Shown here piece by piece: positions 37,131-46,593 of a DNA stretch of 64,000 nt; within the stretch, counting starts at the first letter, position 1; every line of letters starts with the position of its first letter. Below the pieces are notes generated by a model, which saw only the letters and a list, made by a program, of their open reading frames with translations, had not been told where the DNA came from and searched no databases. Both the position numbers and the translations under genes were made by a program. This stretch comes from CAINVV01 sp963663675 (GTDB lineage: Bacteria > Bacteroidota > Bacteroidia > Bacteroidales > Prolixibacteraceae): NCBI GenBank assembly GCA_963663675.1, contig OY760498.1:1674001-1738000 (forward strand). Reading direction: 5' to 3'.

Positions 37131-37784
37131 TTATTTTTTTATTGAATTAATATATTCTATAATTTCTTTCTTTCTTGATTCGAAATAGGCAAGTCCGGCA
37201 GGAGTGGAGATTGCCCTGATATGATTTTCGAAGATTACCTCGAAAAGTTGAACGGAGTTTATATCCAGCATTTTACAAAAATCCGAATTGTGCAGTTCGA
37301 TAAAGCTGTTGAGGTAAATAGTGGCAACAAGGTCGACATTAATATCATCCCGATAAACCTTTTCCTCAATACCCTGAAGAATGTTCCTTTTCATTCCGTC
37401 AAATACGTACTTGCGTTTCTTTTCTGAATAGGCCTCGTATACCTGGTGGAAATACTTCTCCATCTCAAAAAGTATGATGGGATTGTAACGTTTCATCTCT
37501 GCCTGTATCAATTCGCTCATTTTCAGCAGTTTTTCAATCGCATTTACAGGCAATTTATCAATATCAGCACTTAACTTAAGAATTGTGGACTCTTCATTTA
37601 ATAGAACCAGTTCAATCAATTCCTCCTTGTTTCTGACATAGGTATAAAGCGTCTTTTTAGAGATACCCAACCTGCGGCTCAGCTCATCCATGGTTAGGTT
37701 TTTTAAACCATAGGCATAGAACAGTTCCTTGATTGGTCCAACCAACTCCTTAAACCGGTCTTTGTGCTCAAAAGAATTATCCAT
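37131..37784 (-). CDS. TetR/AcrR-family regulator of the efflux operon
   Basis: A 217-residue regulator. The N-terminal 60 residues form the TetR helix-turn-helix (LTMDELSRRLGISKKTLYTY, about 29-48). The C-terminal helical part is a ligand-binding and dimer domain. It is the first gene of the operon encoding the channel, adaptor and RND pump, so local autoregulation is likely. No operator palindrome was confirmed in the 170 bp upstream. Confidence 0.9.
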   Translation of the reverse strand: MDNSFEHKDRFKELVGPIKELFYAYGLKNLTMDELSRRLGISKKTLYTYVRNKEELIELVLLNEESTILKLSADIDKLPVNAIEKLLKMSELIQAEMKRYNPIILFEMEKYFHQVYEAYSEKKRKYVFDGMKRNILQGIEEKVYRDDINVDLVATIYLNSFIELHNSDFCKMLDINSVQLFEVIFENHIRAISTPAGLAYFESRKKEIIEYINSIKK

Positions 37785-37927
37785 TTTCGAATTATCTACT
37801 TAAATTTTCAAAATGCAAATAACGGAAACATTTTACACTAAAAACGTTTCCTAATGTTAATTGTTTCTTAATTTGTATTATTTTTTTGTGTTTTTAACCT
37901 CAATTTTTTTAAGATTTTGTAAACCAT

Positions 37928-37935
37928 TATCTTTG
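37928..37935 (+). promoter_or_regulatory. Promoter -7 box of ruvX
   Basis: TATCTTTG is a perfect TAnnTTTG box, 20 bp ahead of the ATG. The -33 position (37904-37907) reads TTTT rather than TTTG. Confidence 0.6.
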
Positions 37936-37955
37936 TACAGAAATAAAATGAGAGA

Positions 37956-38378
37956 ATGGGAAGGATAATGGCCATAGATTATGGGAAAAAGAGGGTAGGA
38001 GTGGCCGTTACTGATCCATTACAGCTTATTGCGACACGTCTTGACACAGTTGATGCCAATGCGATCTGGAAATTTCTGGATGATTATTTTTCGAGGGAAA
38101 CGGTTGATCTGGTATTGATTGGATATCCTGTTCAGCTGAATAACCAACCATCTGAGGCATTGCGGTTCATCAATCCCTTCATACAGGGATTTCAGAAGAG
38201 ATATGGGATTAAGATTAGGCAGGTAGATGAAAGATACAGTTCCAAAATGGCATTTCAATCAATGATTGATGCAGGATTAACAAAAACACAAAGAAGGGAC
38301 AAGGGTACAATTGACGGAGTAAGTGCAACAATTCTACTTCAGTCATTTCTAGAACAAAATAAGTATAACAAATTATGA
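37956..38378 (+). CDS. ruvX: Holliday-junction resolvase-like RuvX / YqgF
   Basis: A 140-residue RNase-H-fold protein of the YqgF/RuvX family, involved in 16S rRNA 5'-end processing and proposed to act on Holliday junctions. The family start IMAIDYGKKRVGVAVTD is intact, including the first catalytic Asp. The VDERYSSKMA segment supplies the second acidic residue, and the C-terminal KGTIDGVSATILLQ motif supplies the third. It overlaps def by 4 bp (ATGA), indicating translational coupling. A near-perfect Bacteroidota -7 box lies 20 bp upstream. Confidence 0.93.
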   Translation: MGRIMAIDYGKKRVGVAVTDPLQLIATRLDTVDANAIWKFLDDYFSRETVDLVLIGYPVQLNNQPSEALRFINPFIQGFQKRYGIKIRQVDERYSSKMAFQSMIDAGLTKTQRRDKGTIDGVSATILLQSFLEQNKYNKL

Positions 38379-38932
38379 TATTGCCAATTTCAGTATATGG
38401 GGATCCGGTTTTAAGAAAGGTTGCCGTAGACATTGATCTCAATTATGATGGATTGAGCGAACTGATTGAGAACATGTTTGAAACAATGTATAATGCTGAA
38501 GGCGTTGGTCTTGCAGCGCCTCAGGTAGGTCTCTCTATCCGTTTGTTTGTTGTTGACCTTTCACCTTTGGGCAAGGATGAGCCATCCCTGGTCGATTTTA
38601 AAAGAGCCTTTATCAATGCCCACATTCTTGAAAGAAGCGGTGAACAGGAGCTAATGGAAGAAGGTTGTCTTAGCATCCCCGGAATACACGAGGAAGTTTA
38701 CCGAAAAAATCTCATTAGAATTCAATATCTTGATATTGAAGGCAATATGCATGATGATACTTACACCGGCTATACCGCCAGGGTACTCCAGCACGAGTAT
38801 GATCATATTGACGGAATCCTGTTTACAGATCATTGCTCCCCATTGAAAAGAAGATTACTGAAGCGCAAGCTTATTGAGATTTCAAAAGGAATTACAACTG
38901 CGGCTTACCGCATCAAAATCCCCAGGATCTGA
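38375..38932 (+). CDS. def: Peptide deformylase
   Basis: It removes the formyl group from new N-terminal Met on the ribosome. All three motifs are present: GVGLAAPQVG (about 44-53), EEGCLSIPG (about 93-101, metal-ligand Cys) and HEYDH (about 140-144, two metal His and catalytic Glu). The 185-residue length is normal. It is translationally coupled to ruvX. Confidence 0.97.
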   Translation: MILPISVYGDPVLRKVAVDIDLNYDGLSELIENMFETMYNAEGVGLAAPQVGLSIRLFVVDLSPLGKDEPSLVDFKRAFINAHILERSGEQELMEEGCLSIPGIHEEVYRKNLIRIQYLDIEGNMHDDTYTGYTARVLQHEYDHIDGILFTDHCSPLKRRLLKRKLIEISKGITTAAYRIKIPRI

Positions 38933-39019
38933 CAGAAAGGTTCTCGTGTAATTAAGTTTATTCCTTCTTATTTCATTTTTTGAACGGAATGCCTTAACTT
39001 GATGTGAATAATTCTTCAC

Positions 39020-41116
39020 ATGGTCCGTTCCGGCTCACTTTTATCGATCGCACCATTTCTCCGGTTGCTTTTCCCATTGTGTCTCGGGGTATTTTTTTCA
39101 TCATACGAAAACCTGATTAGTCCGGTCACCCGGGTTCTTCTGATAACAATTGTATTCCTTTTTCTGACATGGTCCAGGGAAGGATCTTTTTATTTTCAGC
39201 CAGTCTGGTCTTTCCTGCTTATGCTGGTAATCCTTTTCTTTGGTATAATTCGTTCCTGGCAGGAAAGAATGGTATTCCCGAACCTACCAGAACAAACCAA
39301 TTGTGTTGTGCTGGATGATTACCCAAAGGAAAAAGAAAAAACCTGTCAGGTAGTTGGTCAGATTATCAATTCGGACAGGAAGATTTTGATCTATCTTCCG
39401 AAATCCTCCATGGCACTGCAGGCATGTCCGGGAAATTGCCTTGTGTTTGACGGAATTCCTGAGATAATTGAAAATGAAGGGAATCCTTTTGAATTTGATT
39501 ATCGCAGTTATTTGAATGACAAAGGAATAGGTTACCGGATTTTCCTCAAAGAGGGGAAATTTTTTATTTCTGAAAATCAGACGTACGTGAAATTTTACCA
39601 CAGGGCATTGATTTTCAGAAAAATATTAATTGATCGGCTTGCCCGGTCAGGTATCAAAATCGATAATGTTCATTTGATCGGATCTATCTCCTTTGGTGCC
39701 AGGGATGATGTAGACAAGGATACAATTCAATCATTCACAAATACAGGGGTTATACATGTACTTGCAGTTTCAGGAATGAACGTGGGACTGATTTATATTG
39801 TCCTTGATTTTCTTTTTCGTTTTCTGAAATCCGGACGTGCCGGTTCATTCATCCATACTTTGCTGATGATTACCGGAATATGGGGCTATACCATCATTAC
39901 GGGTATGTCTGCTTCCATACTCAGGGCAGCCGTCATGTTCACTTTCGTAATAGTCGGGAATAGCCTCAGACGGAATTCTAATATAATTAACTCACTGGCA
40001 GTATCTGCTTTTATTTTGATTGCTTATAATCCAGCAATTATCCGGGATGTTGGTTTTCAGCTTTCCTATGCAGCATTATTATCTATTGTTGTAATTCAGC
40101 CATATATATACAAACTGATATTTTTCAGGAACATGCCGGCAGACAAAGTCTGGTTGCTGCTCTCCGTGACTTTTGCAGCACAACTTGGAACTTTGCCTTT
40201 TACACTTCTTTATTTTCATCAGTTCCCTGTATATTTTTGGTTGGCCAACCTGATTGTTGTTCCATTGGTTACAATGATTCTTTATCTTTCAGTTGTACTC
40301 TTGTTTCTATCATTATTTTCAGGTTTTCTGACTTCATTCACAGCTAAGATTCTAGATTGGTCTGCCGACCTGGTGATGTTAACAGTTCACCAGGTGGGAA
40401 AACTGCCTTATTCAGTAATCAGCAATATTCATCCTGCCTTTATTCAGATGGTGCTTTTTGTTTTGACAGCTTACCTGTTTATTCTTTACTTCAGGCGACG
40501 AACAAGGATACTGATATACGGAGCATTAGTTTCTGCCATCCTGCTTGCAATTTCTGAAGGCATTTCTCTTTATCGACAGAAAACCAGGGAAGAGATTGTA
40601 TTTTACAACATACAGGGAACCAGGGCGATTGCACTGACAACCGGCAGGCAGTCAATTGTTCTTTATGACCGATGTGATGATGCAGAGGAGAAACTGGGCT
40701 ATTTTATGAGCCCGTATTTTGGGGAACGGGGTATCACAAACGCAAAATTCTACATGTTCAATGATTCACTGAGAATAAATGTCCGCAATGTTAGCATCAC
40801 AGGTGATTTTATTTCATACAACGGGAAAAGGATATTTGTTGTACCGCTCATTGAAGGTGCAGGCCGAAGGAAGCAGTTGCCAGTTCTAGATCTGGTCTGG
40901 TTACGGAACAGCCGGATAAGTGAAACGGAATTCAATGATTTTAAAAATTGCGGAATCATTTTGTATAAGTCATCAGGAAGTAGAGAAAAGGAGGTTGAAC
41001 ATCCACCGGGGTCAAAGGTTTTTCAAATGAATCAGTCTGTGCTGTTTGAGTTTTCTTCGCCCCGGAAAACGGGCCATAAGGAATTTTCATGCGATTATTT
41101 TAACAGCAAAAATTAA
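39020..41116 (+). CDS. comEC: ComEC/Rec2-family DNA-uptake channel protein
   Basis: An inner-membrane protein of 698 residues with about ten to twelve helices. It carries the ComEC competence domain: an N-terminal DUF4131-like region (about 1-190), then SISFGARDDVDKDTI and HVLAVSGMNVGLIY (about 250-263), the family signature for the DNA channel. Its C-terminal part (about 520-690) is short and lacks the HxHxDH metal motif of the full metallo-beta-lactamase domain, as in many Bacteroidota members. Without other competence genes nearby, active DNA uptake is unproven. Confidence 0.9.
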   Translation: MVRSGSLLSIAPFLRLLFPLCLGVFFSSYENLISPVTRVLLITIVFLFLTWSREGSFYFQPVWSFLLMLVILFFGIIRSWQERMVFPNLPEQTNCVVLDDYPKEKEKTCQVVGQIINSDRKILIYLPKSSMALQACPGNCLVFDGIPEIIENEGNPFEFDYRSYLNDKGIGYRIFLKEGKFFISENQTYVKFYHRALIFRKILIDRLARSGIKIDNVHLIGSISFGARDDVDKDTIQSFTNTGVIHVLAVSGMNVGLIYIVLDFLFRFLKSGRAGSFIHTLLMITGIWGYTIITGMSASILRAAVMFTFVIVGNSLRRNSNIINSLAVSAFILIAYNPAIIRDVGFQLSYAALLSIVVIQPYIYKLIFFRNMPADKVWLLLSVTFAAQLGTLPFTLLYFHQFPVYFWLANLIVVPLVTMILYLSVVLLFLSLFSGFLTSFTAKILDWSADLVMLTVHQVGKLPYSVISNIHPAFIQMVLFVLTAYLFILYFRRRTRILIYGALVSAILLAISEGISLYRQKTREEIVFYNIQGTRAIALTTGRQSIVLYDRCDDAEEKLGYFMSPYFGERGITNAKFYMFNDSLRINVRNVSITGDFISYNGKRIFVVPLIEGAGRRKQLPVLDLVWLRNSRISETEFNDFKNCGIILYKSSGSREKEVEHPPGSKVFQMNQSVLFEFSSPRKTGHKEFSCDYFNSKN

Positions 41117-41134
41117 GGGAACTCAAAATTGTTA

Positions 41135-41749
41135 CTATTCAAGTAGTATTCCTTTCCCCTGTCGGATAATTACCGCCTCCCCGGAAGTACAATCGACGAT
41201 GGTTGAAGGATTGTTGCCACCGTATCCTCCGTCAACAACCAGATCAACCAGGCTGCCATATTTCTCTTCAATAAGTTCAGGATCAGTAATATATTCTAAA
41301 ACAACATCATCGTGGTGTACCGAAGTTGACAATACCGGGTTACCCAGTTCTCTGACAATTGCCCGAATGATATTATTGTCAGGTATCCTGATGCCGATAT
41401 TTTTCTTGGAGTTCTTAAAAAGTTTGGGAACATTTGAATTCGCCTGCAAAAGAAAAGTGAATGGACCGGGTAGATTTTTTTTCAACAACTTGAAAATTCC
41501 GTTGGGGAAAGGCCTGCAATAATTGGAAATCTGGCTTAAATCATATAGAATAAATGAAAAGTCTGCTTTTTCAGGCTTTACATTTTTGATCCTGGCTACC
41601 CGCTCCACCGCTTTGGATTTAGTTATATCACAACCAATTCCATAGATGGTGTCTGTGGGGAAAATAATTACCGCACCATCCCTGAGCATTTCAACAATGC
41701 GGTCTACCTCTTTGGGGCTTGTATTTTCATCATAAAGCCGGGCCAGCAT
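41135..41749 (-). CDS. tsaC: L-threonylcarbamoyladenylate synthase (Sua5/YrdC/YciO family)
   Basis: It makes threonylcarbamoyl-AMP for the t6A modification at position 37 of ANN-decoding tRNAs. The YrdC fold is seen in the ATP- and threonine-binding segment PTDTIYGIGCD (about 31-41), the KxR-like NVKPEKADFSF and the late STSVHHDD and PSTIVDCTSG motifs. Its 204 residues match the short YrdC/YciO form with no Sua5 C-terminal domain. YciO-like members with uncertain function are similar, so the gene name is a best guess. It is convergent with comEC, 18 bp apart. Confidence 0.88.
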   Translation of the reverse strand: MLARLYDENTSPKEVDRIVEMLRDGAVIIFPTDTIYGIGCDITKSKAVERVARIKNVKPEKADFSFILYDLSQISNYCRPFPNGIFKLLKKNLPGPFTFLLQANSNVPKLFKNSKKNIGIRIPDNNIIRAIVRELGNPVLSTSVHHDDVVLEYITDPELIEEKYGSLVDLVVDGGYGGNNPSTIVDCTSGEAVIIRQGKGILLE

Positions 41750-41805
41750 TATTCTACTTTTACAGGTTTTATTTTTTGAAGTAGTAAAATTAATTTTTTT
41801 CGCTT

Positions 41806-41813
41806 TACTTTCG
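41806..41813 (+). promoter_or_regulatory. Candidate -7 box for the MATE gene
   Basis: TACTTTCG differs by one base from TAnnTTTG. No TTTG is found at the usual spacing. It supports the downstream start at 41927 rather than the TTG at 41816, which would sit almost at the transcription start. Confidence 0.35.
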
Positions 41814-41926
41814 TTTTGGATAAAGTGCCAAAAGCACTTAATATGCCGGAATTGTTAAATATTCTTTTTCCCAGACTGACAACTTCCGGTATTTCAGGCT
41901 ATTTAAGTACTTTAGGTATACATTGT

Positions 41927-43372
41927 ATGAACATCAAAAACCTTACAGAAGGCCCGATCACAAACCAGATTGTTCGATTGACGCTGCCAATTTTGGGCAC
42001 ATCCTTCGTCCAGATGGCCTACAACCTCACCGATATGATCTGGCTCGGCAGGGTTGGGAGCAATGCTGTAGCTTCGGTAGGTATTGCCTCTTATTTTACC
42101 TGGTTTGGAGTTTCACTCATGCTGATAGGAAGGATTGGCGCAGAAGTTGGTGTTTCCCAGTCACTTGGGGCACAGAATAAATCAAAAGCTGAACATTTTG
42201 CCACCAACGCTGTAACCCTTGTGCTCATTTTGTCTGCTGTATATGGGCTTTTTACCTTCCTTTTTGCGCCTGAATTGGTCTCATTCTTCCATATTGAGAA
42301 CAACATTGTCGAAAAATCGGCCATATCCTATATCCGGATTATCTCCATTGGTTCATTACTCTACTATTCCAATCCCACTTTTACCGGAATAATCAACGGT
42401 ACAGGTAATTCAAAACTGCCTTTCAGAATAAATGCCATTGGGTTGATTGCCAATGTGATAATAAATCCATTGTTGATTTTTGGAATCGGCCCTTTCCCGA
42501 AACTCGGATCTGATGGTTCTGCCCTGGCTACAGTAATATCACAGGCACTGGTACTTGTGGTTTTTCTTATCACGATTGGAAGAGGCAAAAGCGCACTGGG
42601 TAAAATAAGGTTGCGACTTACAGTTGAAGCTTCGTATTTTAAAAAGATATTCAAACTTGGAATTCCTGTTGCACTTCACAGCATCCTGTTCGCTTCCTTT
42701 GCCATGGCATTGGCCAGAATTATTGCACCATGGGGTCCAATGCCAATCGCGGTGCAAAGTGTTGGCGCCCAGATAGAAGCACTTAGCTGGATGACGGCGG
42801 GCGGATTCTCTACAGCACTCGGGGTGTTTACGGGACAGAATTTTGGAGACAACCGCTGGGACCGTATTTTCAAAGGATTTTTTACAACTATCTCGATTAG
42901 TGGAGCAATAGGGGTGTTGGTTACTATCTGTTTTCTTTCTTTTGGGAGGGAAATTTTTTCTCTATTCCTTCGGGAGGAGGAAGCTATTTCGCTTGGAATC
43001 AGATACTTGTCAATACTGGCTATCTCACAGTTTTTTATGTGTGTGGAAATTACCACAGGTGGAGTTTTCAATGGTATTGGCAGGACTATTCCGCCTTCCC
43101 TTGTTGGAATATCCCTAACCGGGTTACGCATACCGCTGGCACTTTTATTCTCCCAGCCACAATTTTTCGGAATTACAGGAGTTTGGTGGAGCATTACCCT
43201 TACATCTGTTTTAAAGGGAGTGGTCTTGTTCACCTGGTTTTATTTCATCATGAAGAATCATCCGCATTATATTCCAAATGGCAGAACCAGGATTCCTTTT
43301 ATCAGGCTTTTACCTACCCGGTTAAGGCAAGAAGTGTTTGATACAAAAGCAGATACAAAGAATGAAAATTGA
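41927..43372 (+). CDS. MATE-family multidrug/metabolite exporter
   Basis: A cation-coupled exporter with twelve membrane helices in two matching halves. The MATE pattern is clear: NLTEGPI at the start, MAYNLTDMIWLGRVG in the first half, and the repeat with GGFSTALGVFTGQNFG in the second. I start at ATG 41927 because this gives the usual MATE N-terminus. The frame extends back to a TTG at 41816, but those extra 37 residues have no family match. The cargo is unknown. Confidence 0.92.
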   Translation: MNIKNLTEGPITNQIVRLTLPILGTSFVQMAYNLTDMIWLGRVGSNAVASVGIASYFTWFGVSLMLIGRIGAEVGVSQSLGAQNKSKAEHFATNAVTLVLILSAVYGLFTFLFAPELVSFFHIENNIVEKSAISYIRIISIGSLLYYSNPTFTGIINGTGNSKLPFRINAIGLIANVIINPLLIFGIGPFPKLGSDGSALATVISQALVLVVFLITIGRGKSALGKIRLRLTVEASYFKKIFKLGIPVALHSILFASFAMALARIIAPWGPMPIAVQSVGAQIEALSWMTAGGFSTALGVFTGQNFGDNRWDRIFKGFFTTISISGAIGVLVTICFLSFGREIFSLFLREEEAISLGIRYLSILAISQFFMCVEITTGGVFNGIGRTIPPSLVGISLTGLRIPLALLFSQPQFFGITGVWWSITLTSVLKGVVLFTWFYFIMKNHPHYIPNGRTRIPFIRLLPTRLRQEVFDTKADTKNEN

Positions 43373-44027
43373 TATAGTCAAGACTCTGGACGGCTCTGAT
43401 ACGCTCTACCTGGAAGAAATTGATGAACATTACCATTCGACTTTCGGAGCAGTTCAGGAATCGTTTCATGTATATATTGACGCCGGATTTAATCATTGCG
43501 ATTTAAGAGAACTCAATATACTCGAAATTGGATTCGGAACAGGATTAAATTGCTTTCTGACATTGTTAGCTAATTTGGATTCGCTTAAATTTGTGAAATA
43601 TTATTCCCTGGAAAAATACCCTCTCACAAAGGATATCTGGGGTCATTTGAACTATTGTGCGGAAGATGGGGAGGATAAACTTAAAATGTTTTCACTTCTG
43701 CATGAATCCAAATGGAATTGTGATATTTATATTCATCCCCGGTTCTTCCTGCACAAGATCCACGCTGATTTGTTGAGCTGGAACGTTGAAAATGTGCCTC
43801 AGTTTGACCTTGTTTATTTCGATGCATTTTCACCTGAGAAACAGCCGGAACTTTGGGACATTGCTGTTTTTGAAAGAATTTATCAAAAGATGAACAGCAA
43901 TGGTATTTTAGTTACCTATTGCGCTAAGGGAATTTTCAGGCGGACTCTTCAGAAGTTGGGATTTCAGGTAGACCGGATACCTGGTCCGCCGGGAAAAAGG
44001 GAGATGATCAGAGCTATAAAATTATGA
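43362..44027 (+). CDS. mnmD: MnmD-like tRNA wobble-uridine methyltransferase
   Basis: A SAM-dependent methyltransferase of the MnmC N-domain (DUF752) family that completes the mnm5 modification at U34 of some tRNAs. The family start DGSDTLYLEEIDEHYHS (about 10-26) is present, then the SAM-binding ILEIGFGTGLN (about 50-60) and DLVYFDAFSPEKQPELW (about 148-164). The C-terminal FAD oxidase half of MnmC is absent, as is normal outside proteobacteria. I start at ATG 43362, overlapping the MATE gene by 11 bp. Confidence 0.9.
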   Translation: MKIDIVKTLDGSDTLYLEEIDEHYHSTFGAVQESFHVYIDAGFNHCDLRELNILEIGFGTGLNCFLTLLANLDSLKFVKYYSLEKYPLTKDIWGHLNYCAEDGEDKLKMFSLLHESKWNCDIYIHPRFFLHKIHADLLSWNVENVPQFDLVYFDAFSPEKQPELWDIAVFERIYQKMNSNGILVTYCAKGIFRRTLQKLGFQVDRIPGPPGKREMIRAIKL

Positions 44028-44034
44028 CATTGAA

Positions 44035-45078
44035 ATGAAAAAAAATTATTGCGATAGTACCGGACAAATCCGGATCGCTGTGTTTCTCATTGCTTCAATT
44101 ATTGCAGGATTAGTATCCTGTACAGGGAATAAAGAACTTAAACCTCATAAAATTACCGGGGCTGCACAAGGTACTTACTATGCAATAACCTATTATTCCG
44201 ATAATAATGAGAATCTGAAACCAACTATTGATACTCTGTTCAGAAAGTTTGACCAGTCCGTATCAAGTTATGTGCCGAATTCCCTTTTATCAAGAATGAA
44301 CAGGAATGATACAACAGCAATCGCGGATGAGATTTATGAAACAATATTCAAAAAAGCAGCAGAAGTATCTGCTAAATCGGAAGGGGCATTTGACATTACT
44401 GTTGGCCCCTTGGTAAATGCCTGGGGATTTGGTTTTTCCAAAAAAGAACAAGTAGACCAGGCAATGGTCGATTCACTTCTTCCATTGGTAGGCTACCGGA
44501 AGGTCCAGCTATTAAACGGACGTCTTTTCAAGTCCGATCCGCGAATGCGCATCGATTTTGATGCGATTGCCCAGGGGTTCACTTCTGACTGGCTGGGCAG
44601 GTTCTTCGAGTCCAGAGGAATCAACAATTATCTCATTGACGTTGGTGGTGAAGTTTTGGGGAAAGGAAATAAACCGGATGGAAGATACTGGAGTGTCGCC
44701 ATTGAAATGCCTGCCAAGAATGCTGATGATGACCGAAAGGTACAAGCGATCCTAACCCTGGAAAACAAAGCAATTTCAACTTCCGGGAGTTATAGGAAAT
44801 ATTATGAAGAAAACGGTGTAAGATATTCTCATACAATCGATCCGGCCAATGGCTATCCGGTAAGGCATAATCTGCTCAGCGTTTCAGTACTGGCCAATGA
44901 CTGCATTACCGCAGATGCCTGGGCAACTGCTTTCATGGTAATGGGATTGACAAAATCAAAAGAATTTCTTATCAATCATCCTGAGTTGGATGCTTATTTT
45001 ATCAGTGACGATTCCAAAGGCGGATTTTCCATATTTTACACTCCTGGGTTTGAACAGTTGTTAAAACCATTTCAATAA
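44035..45078 (+). CDS. apbE: FAD:protein FMN transferase (ApbE), lipoprotein
   Basis: It attaches FMN covalently to Thr of periplasmic or membrane proteins such as Na+-NQR or Rnf subunits, using FAD. A basic, hydrophobic leader ends in the lipobox LVSC (Cys about residue 29). ApbE motifs follow: GTYYAITYY, SSYVPNSLLSRMNR, FDITVGPLVNAWGFG, the metal-site-like DFDAIAQGFTSD, DVGGE and the late ITADAWATAFMVMG segment. No Rnf or NQR gene lies in the window, so its targets are elsewhere. Confidence 0.95.
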   Translation: MKKNYCDSTGQIRIAVFLIASIIAGLVSCTGNKELKPHKITGAAQGTYYAITYYSDNNENLKPTIDTLFRKFDQSVSSYVPNSLLSRMNRNDTTAIADEIYETIFKKAAEVSAKSEGAFDITVGPLVNAWGFGFSKKEQVDQAMVDSLLPLVGYRKVQLLNGRLFKSDPRMRIDFDAIAQGFTSDWLGRFFESRGINNYLIDVGGEVLGKGNKPDGRYWSVAIEMPAKNADDDRKVQAILTLENKAISTSGSYRKYYEENGVRYSHTIDPANGYPVRHNLLSVSVLANDCITADAWATAFMVMGLTKSKEFLINHPELDAYFISDDSKGGFSIFYTPGFEQLLKPFQ

Positions 45079-45174
45079 TCATGGATTTGCAGTATACAAT
45101 TTTTCATTAAAGGCACCCTAAAATTAGTAGGCAGAGCAACCGGTAAAATGGAAAATATTTGACATCATGTAAAT

Positions 45175-45236
45175 TATCTTTGATCTTAAAAAACAAACCA
45201 TTATAAGATGATTATGACGAAAAATAGTTATCTTCG
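45175..45236 (+). promoter_or_regulatory. Candidate promoter boxes of the FKBP gene
   Basis: Two -7-like boxes precede the gene: TATCTTTG at 45175-45182 (perfect) and TATCTTCG at 45229-45236 (one mismatch, better placed). Neither has a clean TTTG at 20-bp spacing. Confidence 0.4.
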
Positions 45237-45277
45237 CACCTTTTAGAATTATCACTCAATTTTTTATAGAAACAGTT

Positions 45278-46012
45278 ATGCAAATTAAGAATTTACTACT
45301 CGTAATGGTTGCCGGCGTGTTTGTTCTAACATCATGCAACCCTTCCAATTCACAGCAAGTTACACTGAAGACCCAGGCCGATTCTGCTGCTTACGCGATT
45401 GGCGTTGACTTAGGTAACAATATCAAGAAAAACCTGCCAGGTGCACCGGGTGGAAAAGAGCTTGATCAGCAAATTATTTTGAAAGCATTTGCCACCATCA
45501 TGAAAGGTGACTCAGGGCTTATTACTTCATCCAGTGCTGGTGCCCTTACTCAGGCATATTTTGTAAAAGCCCAGTCAATGGAAGGTGTTAAAAATAAAGA
45601 AGCGGGTCAGAAATTTTTAGCTGAAAACGGAAAACGTTCAGGAGTGATCACCACTGCATCAGGACTTCAGTATGAAATTCTGAAAGAAGGCAAAGGTCCG
45701 AAACCAGTCGCTGAGAACACGGTGAAAGTTCATTACCATGGAACAACAATCGACGGAGTTGTTTTTGACAGTTCAGTTGATCGTGGTGAACCTGTTACAT
45801 TTGGATTGGGCCAGGTAATCAAGGGTTGGACTGAAGCATTGCAACTGATGCCTGTTGGTTCAAAATGGAAAATATTCATCCCATCTGAACTCGGTTATGG
45901 CGAACAGGCTGCAGGTCCAAAAATTAAGCCTAATTCAGTGCTTATTTTTGACGTTGAACTGCTCGGCATTGAACCTACTCCTGCCGCAGGTGCCGCTCCA
46001 GCGACTAAGTAA
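45278..46012 (+). CDS. FKBP-type peptidyl-prolyl isomerase lipoprotein
   Basis: A periplasmic or outer-membrane-anchored folding factor of 244 residues. The lipobox is LTSC (Cys about 20). An N-terminal dimerisation-like helical domain (FKBP_N, about 30-125) has DLGNNIKKN. The C-terminal FKBP domain (about 130-230) has VKVHYHGTTIDG, FDSS, the active-site GQVIKGWTEAL and the LGYG strand. It resembles FkpA/Mip proteins. A terminator follows at 46054. Confidence 0.94.
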   Translation: MQIKNLLLVMVAGVFVLTSCNPSNSQQVTLKTQADSAAYAIGVDLGNNIKKNLPGAPGGKELDQQIILKAFATIMKGDSGLITSSSAGALTQAYFVKAQSMEGVKNKEAGQKFLAENGKRSGVITTASGLQYEILKEGKGPKPVAENTVKVHYHGTTIDGVVFDSSVDRGEPVTFGLGQVIKGWTEALQLMPVGSKWKIFIPSELGYGEQAAGPKIKPNSVLIFDVELLGIEPTPAAGAAPATK

Positions 46013-46053
46013 TAGATCATATTATTGATATAGAGGCTTTAACCTCAGAAACA

Positions 46054-46090
46054 AAACCCGGAACAGATGAACTCATCTTCCGGGTTTCGT
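46054..46090 (+). terminator. Terminator after the FKBP gene
   Basis: AAACCCGGA (46054-46062) pairs with TCCGGGTTT (46079-46087). An inner AGATGA/TCATCT helix continues the stem after a 2-nt bulge. The following T tract is interrupted. Confidence 0.75.
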
Positions 46091-46125
46091 TTCGTGCGTT
46101 AATAATTTTGTTTTAATTGTCAAAG

Positions 46126-46180
46126 GGAATACCCATTTAATCATTTTCGGTTGGTCCCGGCAGTCAGGATGGGTATTTTA
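46126..46180 (+). repeat. Intergenic stem-loop repeat, copy A
   Basis: AATACCCAT (46128-46136) pairs perfectly with ATGGGTATT (46169-46177). The loop holds ATCATTTTCGGTTG. It lies just before the DUF3127 gene and shares 17 bp of left flank (TTGTTTTAATTGTCAAA) with copy D. Confidence 0.8.
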
Positions 46181-46195
46181 TAATTTATCATTACC

Positions 46196-46570
46196 ATGAG
46201 CTTTAAAGTAAAAGGAAAAGTCGTTGATATTTTGCCGGTTCAAACCGGAAGCAGTCCGAGAGGCGAGTGGAAAAAACTCGATTTTGTACTGGAAGTTCCT
46301 GATGATCAGTTTCCAAAGAAGATATGTTTTACACTCTTTAATGACAAAACGGAAATGATCAGGTCAACTGATAAAAATACGGAGGTAGAAGTGAGTTTCA
46401 GCCTTGAAGGTCGTGAGTACAATGGAAAATGGTACCACAATGTCAATGCCTTCAAAATTGACAGAATGGAGAAGTCCTCAACTGTTGGAGACCAGTTGGT
46501 ACCCCCGCCATACAACGAGGAAGATTTCATGCCTGCAAAAGAAGGTGAAAATGATGATTTGCCGTTTTGA
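46196..46570 (+). CDS. DUF3127 protein (OB-fold, ssDNA-binding-like)
   Basis: A 124-residue cytosolic protein of the DUF3127 family, common in Bacteroidota. The pattern of five short strands with SFKVKGKVVDILPVQT at the start and WYHNVNAFKIDRME in the middle fits a small OB fold, and relatives are annotated as single-stranded-DNA-binding-like. The last 30 residues are acidic and flexible (PPPYNEEDFMPAKEGENDD), like an SSB tail. The function is unproven. The palindrome at 46594 follows. Confidence 0.85.
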   Translation: MSFKVKGKVVDILPVQTGSSPRGEWKKLDFVLEVPDDQFPKKICFTLFNDKTEMIRSTDKNTEVEVSFSLEGREYNGKWYHNVNAFKIDRMEKSSTVGDQLVPPPYNEEDFMPAKEGENDDLPF

Positions 46571-46593
46571 TTGTATTCATTTTAACTTTCCTG

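Noticed and set aside
41816..41926. TTG start for the MATE gene
   Set aside because: A -7-like box lies directly ahead of it, so the codon would be at the transcription start. The typical MATE N-terminus starts at 41927.
42676..43233. 185-residue minus-strand frame inside the MATE gene
   Set aside because: Antisense of a membrane protein gene; no start signal or family match.
45100..45170. Possible eighth copy of the intergenic repeat
   Set aside because: Only a CAACCGGTAAAATG-like fragment matches; no stem arms are present.
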